5,993 nt of DNA from Oscillospiraceae bacterium (lineage in GTDB: Bacteria > Bacillota > Clostridia > Oscillospirales > Ruminococcaceae). The notes under the pieces were generated by a model. The model searched no databases, had not been told where the DNA came from, and saw nothing but the letters and a program-made list of their open reading frames with translations. Below, in pieces: positions 4,951 to 5,993 of this stretch. How positions within the stretch are numbered: the stretch's first letter is position 1; every line of letters begins with the position of its first letter. The stretch is from contig JARBTU010000118.1 of assembly GCA_029240015.1 (NCBI GenBank), positions 1 through 5,993 of the forward strand, given 5' to 3'. A program made the translations under genes and the position numbers.

Positions 4951-5913
4951 TTGAACACTAAAATTACGCAAAGCCAAACCAATCCGTTTGAATTTTCTCT
5001 GGATAACAAAAGATATCACACATGGAATTATCACCTGAATCAAAAGTTTGGCGGCAAGGTGTTCAAAGTATCAATTAATGCGGGGTTTACCTGCCCCAAT
5101 ATTGACGGAACAAAGGGATTGGGCGGATGCACCTATTGCTCTGGGCAAGGAAGCGGCGATTTTGCGGGCGATTCCTGCAAGGACGTTGTGACGCAGTTTA
5201 ATCATATCAAGCAAACGATGCACCAAAAATGGCCGGATGCCAGATACATTGCATATTTTCAGGCATTCACTAATACCTATGCGCCATTGGAGGTTATCAA
5301 GCAGCGGTTTGAACCGGTGCTTGCTCAGGAAAATGTAATAGGATTAAGCGTTGCGACAAGAGCGGACGCTCTTGCGGACGATGTTCTGGATTATTTGCAG
5401 CAATTGAGTCAAAGAACCTATCTGGTAGTGGAACTTGGGCTTCAAACCGTTCATGACCAAACAGCTATGCTCATAAACAGAGGGCATACCTATTCAGAAT
5501 TCTTAGATGGATACCATAAACTTACTCAAAGAGGAATTAATGTGTGCGTTCATATTATTAACGGGCTTCCAAACGAAACAAAAGAAATGATGATTGAAAC
5601 AGTTAAAGAACTTGCACGGCTTAAACCGCACAGCGTTAAAATTCATCTTCTTCATGTTCTAAAAGGCACGGTCATGGCTAAACAGCTTGAGAGTCATGAG
5701 TTTTCACTGTTAACGCAACAGGAATATGTCAATATCGTCTGTGACCAGCTCGAGTTCCTGCCAAAAGAGGTCATCATACAAAGAGTTACGGGAGACGGTG
5801 CGAAAGATCAGCTTATCGGCCCCTTATGGAGCCTTAAGAAATTCGTGGTGATGAACGAAATTGATAAGGAACTGTTGAGAAGAAATAGTTTTCAGGGATA
5901 TAAATTTAACTAA
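4951..5913 (+). CDS. ytqA: TIGR01212-family radical SAM protein (YhcC/YtqA type)
   Basis: This 320-residue member of the Elp3-like radical SAM group has F-S-L-D-N-K-R-Y-H-T-W-N-Y-H near its N-terminus and a cluster motif C48-X11-C60-X2-C63 within A-G-F-T-C-P-N to C-T-Y-C-S-G. Further family blocks are V-A-T-R-A-D, V-E-L-G-L-Q-T-V-H-D, I-N-R-G-H-T-Y, H-I-I-N-G-L-P-N-E and R-V-T-G-D-G-A-K-D-Q-L-I-G-P-L-W. It should bind a 4Fe-4S cluster and cleave S-adenosylmethionine; the substrate is unsettled. From memory, Bacillus YtqA has been linked to tRNA wobble-uridine modification, which I cannot verify here. TTG 4951 is preferred because AGGGAG (4937-4942, overlapping the nth stop) lies eight bases upstream; TTG 4945 is only two bases from it. 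It is co-transcribed with nth. Confidence 0.9.
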   Translation: MNTKITQSQTNPFEFSLDNKRYHTWNYHLNQKFGGKVFKVSINAGFTCPNIDGTKGLGGCTYCSGQGSGDFAGDSCKDVVTQFNHIKQTMHQKWPDARYIAYFQAFTNTYAPLEVIKQRFEPVLAQENVIGLSVATRADALADDVLDYLQQLSQRTYLVVELGLQTVHDQTAMLINRGHTYSEFLDGYHKLTQRGINVCVHIINGLPNETKEMMIETVKELARLKPHSVKIHLLHVLKGTVMAKQLESHEFSLLTQQEYVNIVCDQLEFLPKEVIIQRVTGDGAKDQLIGPLWSLKKFVVMNEIDKELLRRNSFQGYKFN

Positions 5914-5950
5914 AACCTTCGTACTTATTAGTACGAAGGTTTTAGTTTTT
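5908..5950. terminator. Strong terminator after the nth–ytqA operon
   Basis: Bases 5908-5925 and 5930-5947 are perfect 18-base inverted arms with loop TATT, followed by T up to 5950. The upstream arm overlaps the ytqA stop codon. The minus strand also has a T-rich side, so it may serve a convergent gene. Confidence 0.92.
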
Positions 5951-5957
5951 AATGTTT

Positions 5958-5993
5958 CTATTTTTTCAAGAATAATATGCCTAGCGTTCCCGG
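5958..5993 (-). CDS. Possible 3' end of a convergent gene (11 codons, cut by window edge)
   Basis: Read on the minus strand from the window edge, one frame gives P-G-T-L-G-I-L-F-L-K-K and then TAG at 5960-5958, which looks like a hydrophobic segment closed by two lysines, as in many membrane proteins. It ends eight bases from a terminator able to act in this direction, mirroring the corA/ogt arrangement. Eleven codons are too few to prove coding or suggest a function. Confidence 0.3.
   Translation of the reverse strand, partial: PGTLGILFLKK

Noticed and set aside
4648..5043. Minus-strand open frames opposite nth and ytqA
   Set aside because: They overlap two confidently assigned genes in the antisense direction and resemble no family; they are shadows of the real coding frames.
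1..5993. CRISPR arrays, tRNA or rRNA genes, insertion sequences, phage or defence genes
   Set aside because: No spaced direct repeats, tRNA-like cloverleaf, rRNA motifs, transposase frames or terminal repeats were seen; the protein-coding content is conserved housekeeping genes.

Overview
The window looks like a low-GC Firmicute, most likely a member of Clostridia. It is AT-rich, uses strong AGGAGG-type ribosome-binding sites, mixes ATG, GTG and TTG starts, has clean hairpin-plus-T terminators, and carries a murA–ftsQ–ftsZ cell-wall/division cluster. I cannot name a genus from sequence alone.

Layout. (1) 1-1021: the 3' end of murA, followed four bases later by ftsQ/divIB, forming the tail of a peptidoglycan/division operon. 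(2) 1022-2376: a 226-bp AT-rich spacer with promoter-like boxes, then ftsZ, closed by a perfect 54-bp palindrome acting as terminator. No ftsA lies between ftsQ and ftsZ, and the FtsZ C-terminal peptide is atypical. (3) 2377-3698: a corA-type Mg2+ transporter gene behind an unusually elaborate leader of about 250 nt. The leader has possible operator repeats, an extended -10 promoter, several hairpins, and a 36-codon ORF with a good ribosome-binding site whose product starts M-S-P-D-P. A terminator-like hairpin overlaps the end of that ORF. (4) 3662-4236: a bidirectional terminator shared by corA and the convergent ogt gene (O6-alkylguanine-DNA alkyltransferase). (5) 4237-5950: a short divergent promoter region, then nth (endonuclease III) and a TIGR01212-family radical SAM gene (YhcC/YtqA type) in one operon, closed by a strong terminator. 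(6) 5951-5993: possibly the last 11 codons of a convergent minus-strand gene.

How the genes fit together. MurA makes a peptidoglycan precursor, FtsQ links the divisome to septal wall synthesis, and FtsZ forms the ring. CorA supplies Mg2+. Ogt and Nth, transcribed divergently, repair alkylated and oxidised bases respectively. The radical SAM enzyme is a passenger or partner of nth.

The item most worth attention is the corA leader. Its small ORF resembles, in its N-terminal P-D-P motif and following basic/LFK stretch, the MgtL leader peptide that controls the E. coli Mg2+ transporter gene mgtA. The 3' arm of its terminator-like hairpin can also pair with the corA ribosome-binding site. The sequence observations are direct; the Mg2+-sensing interpretation is inference.
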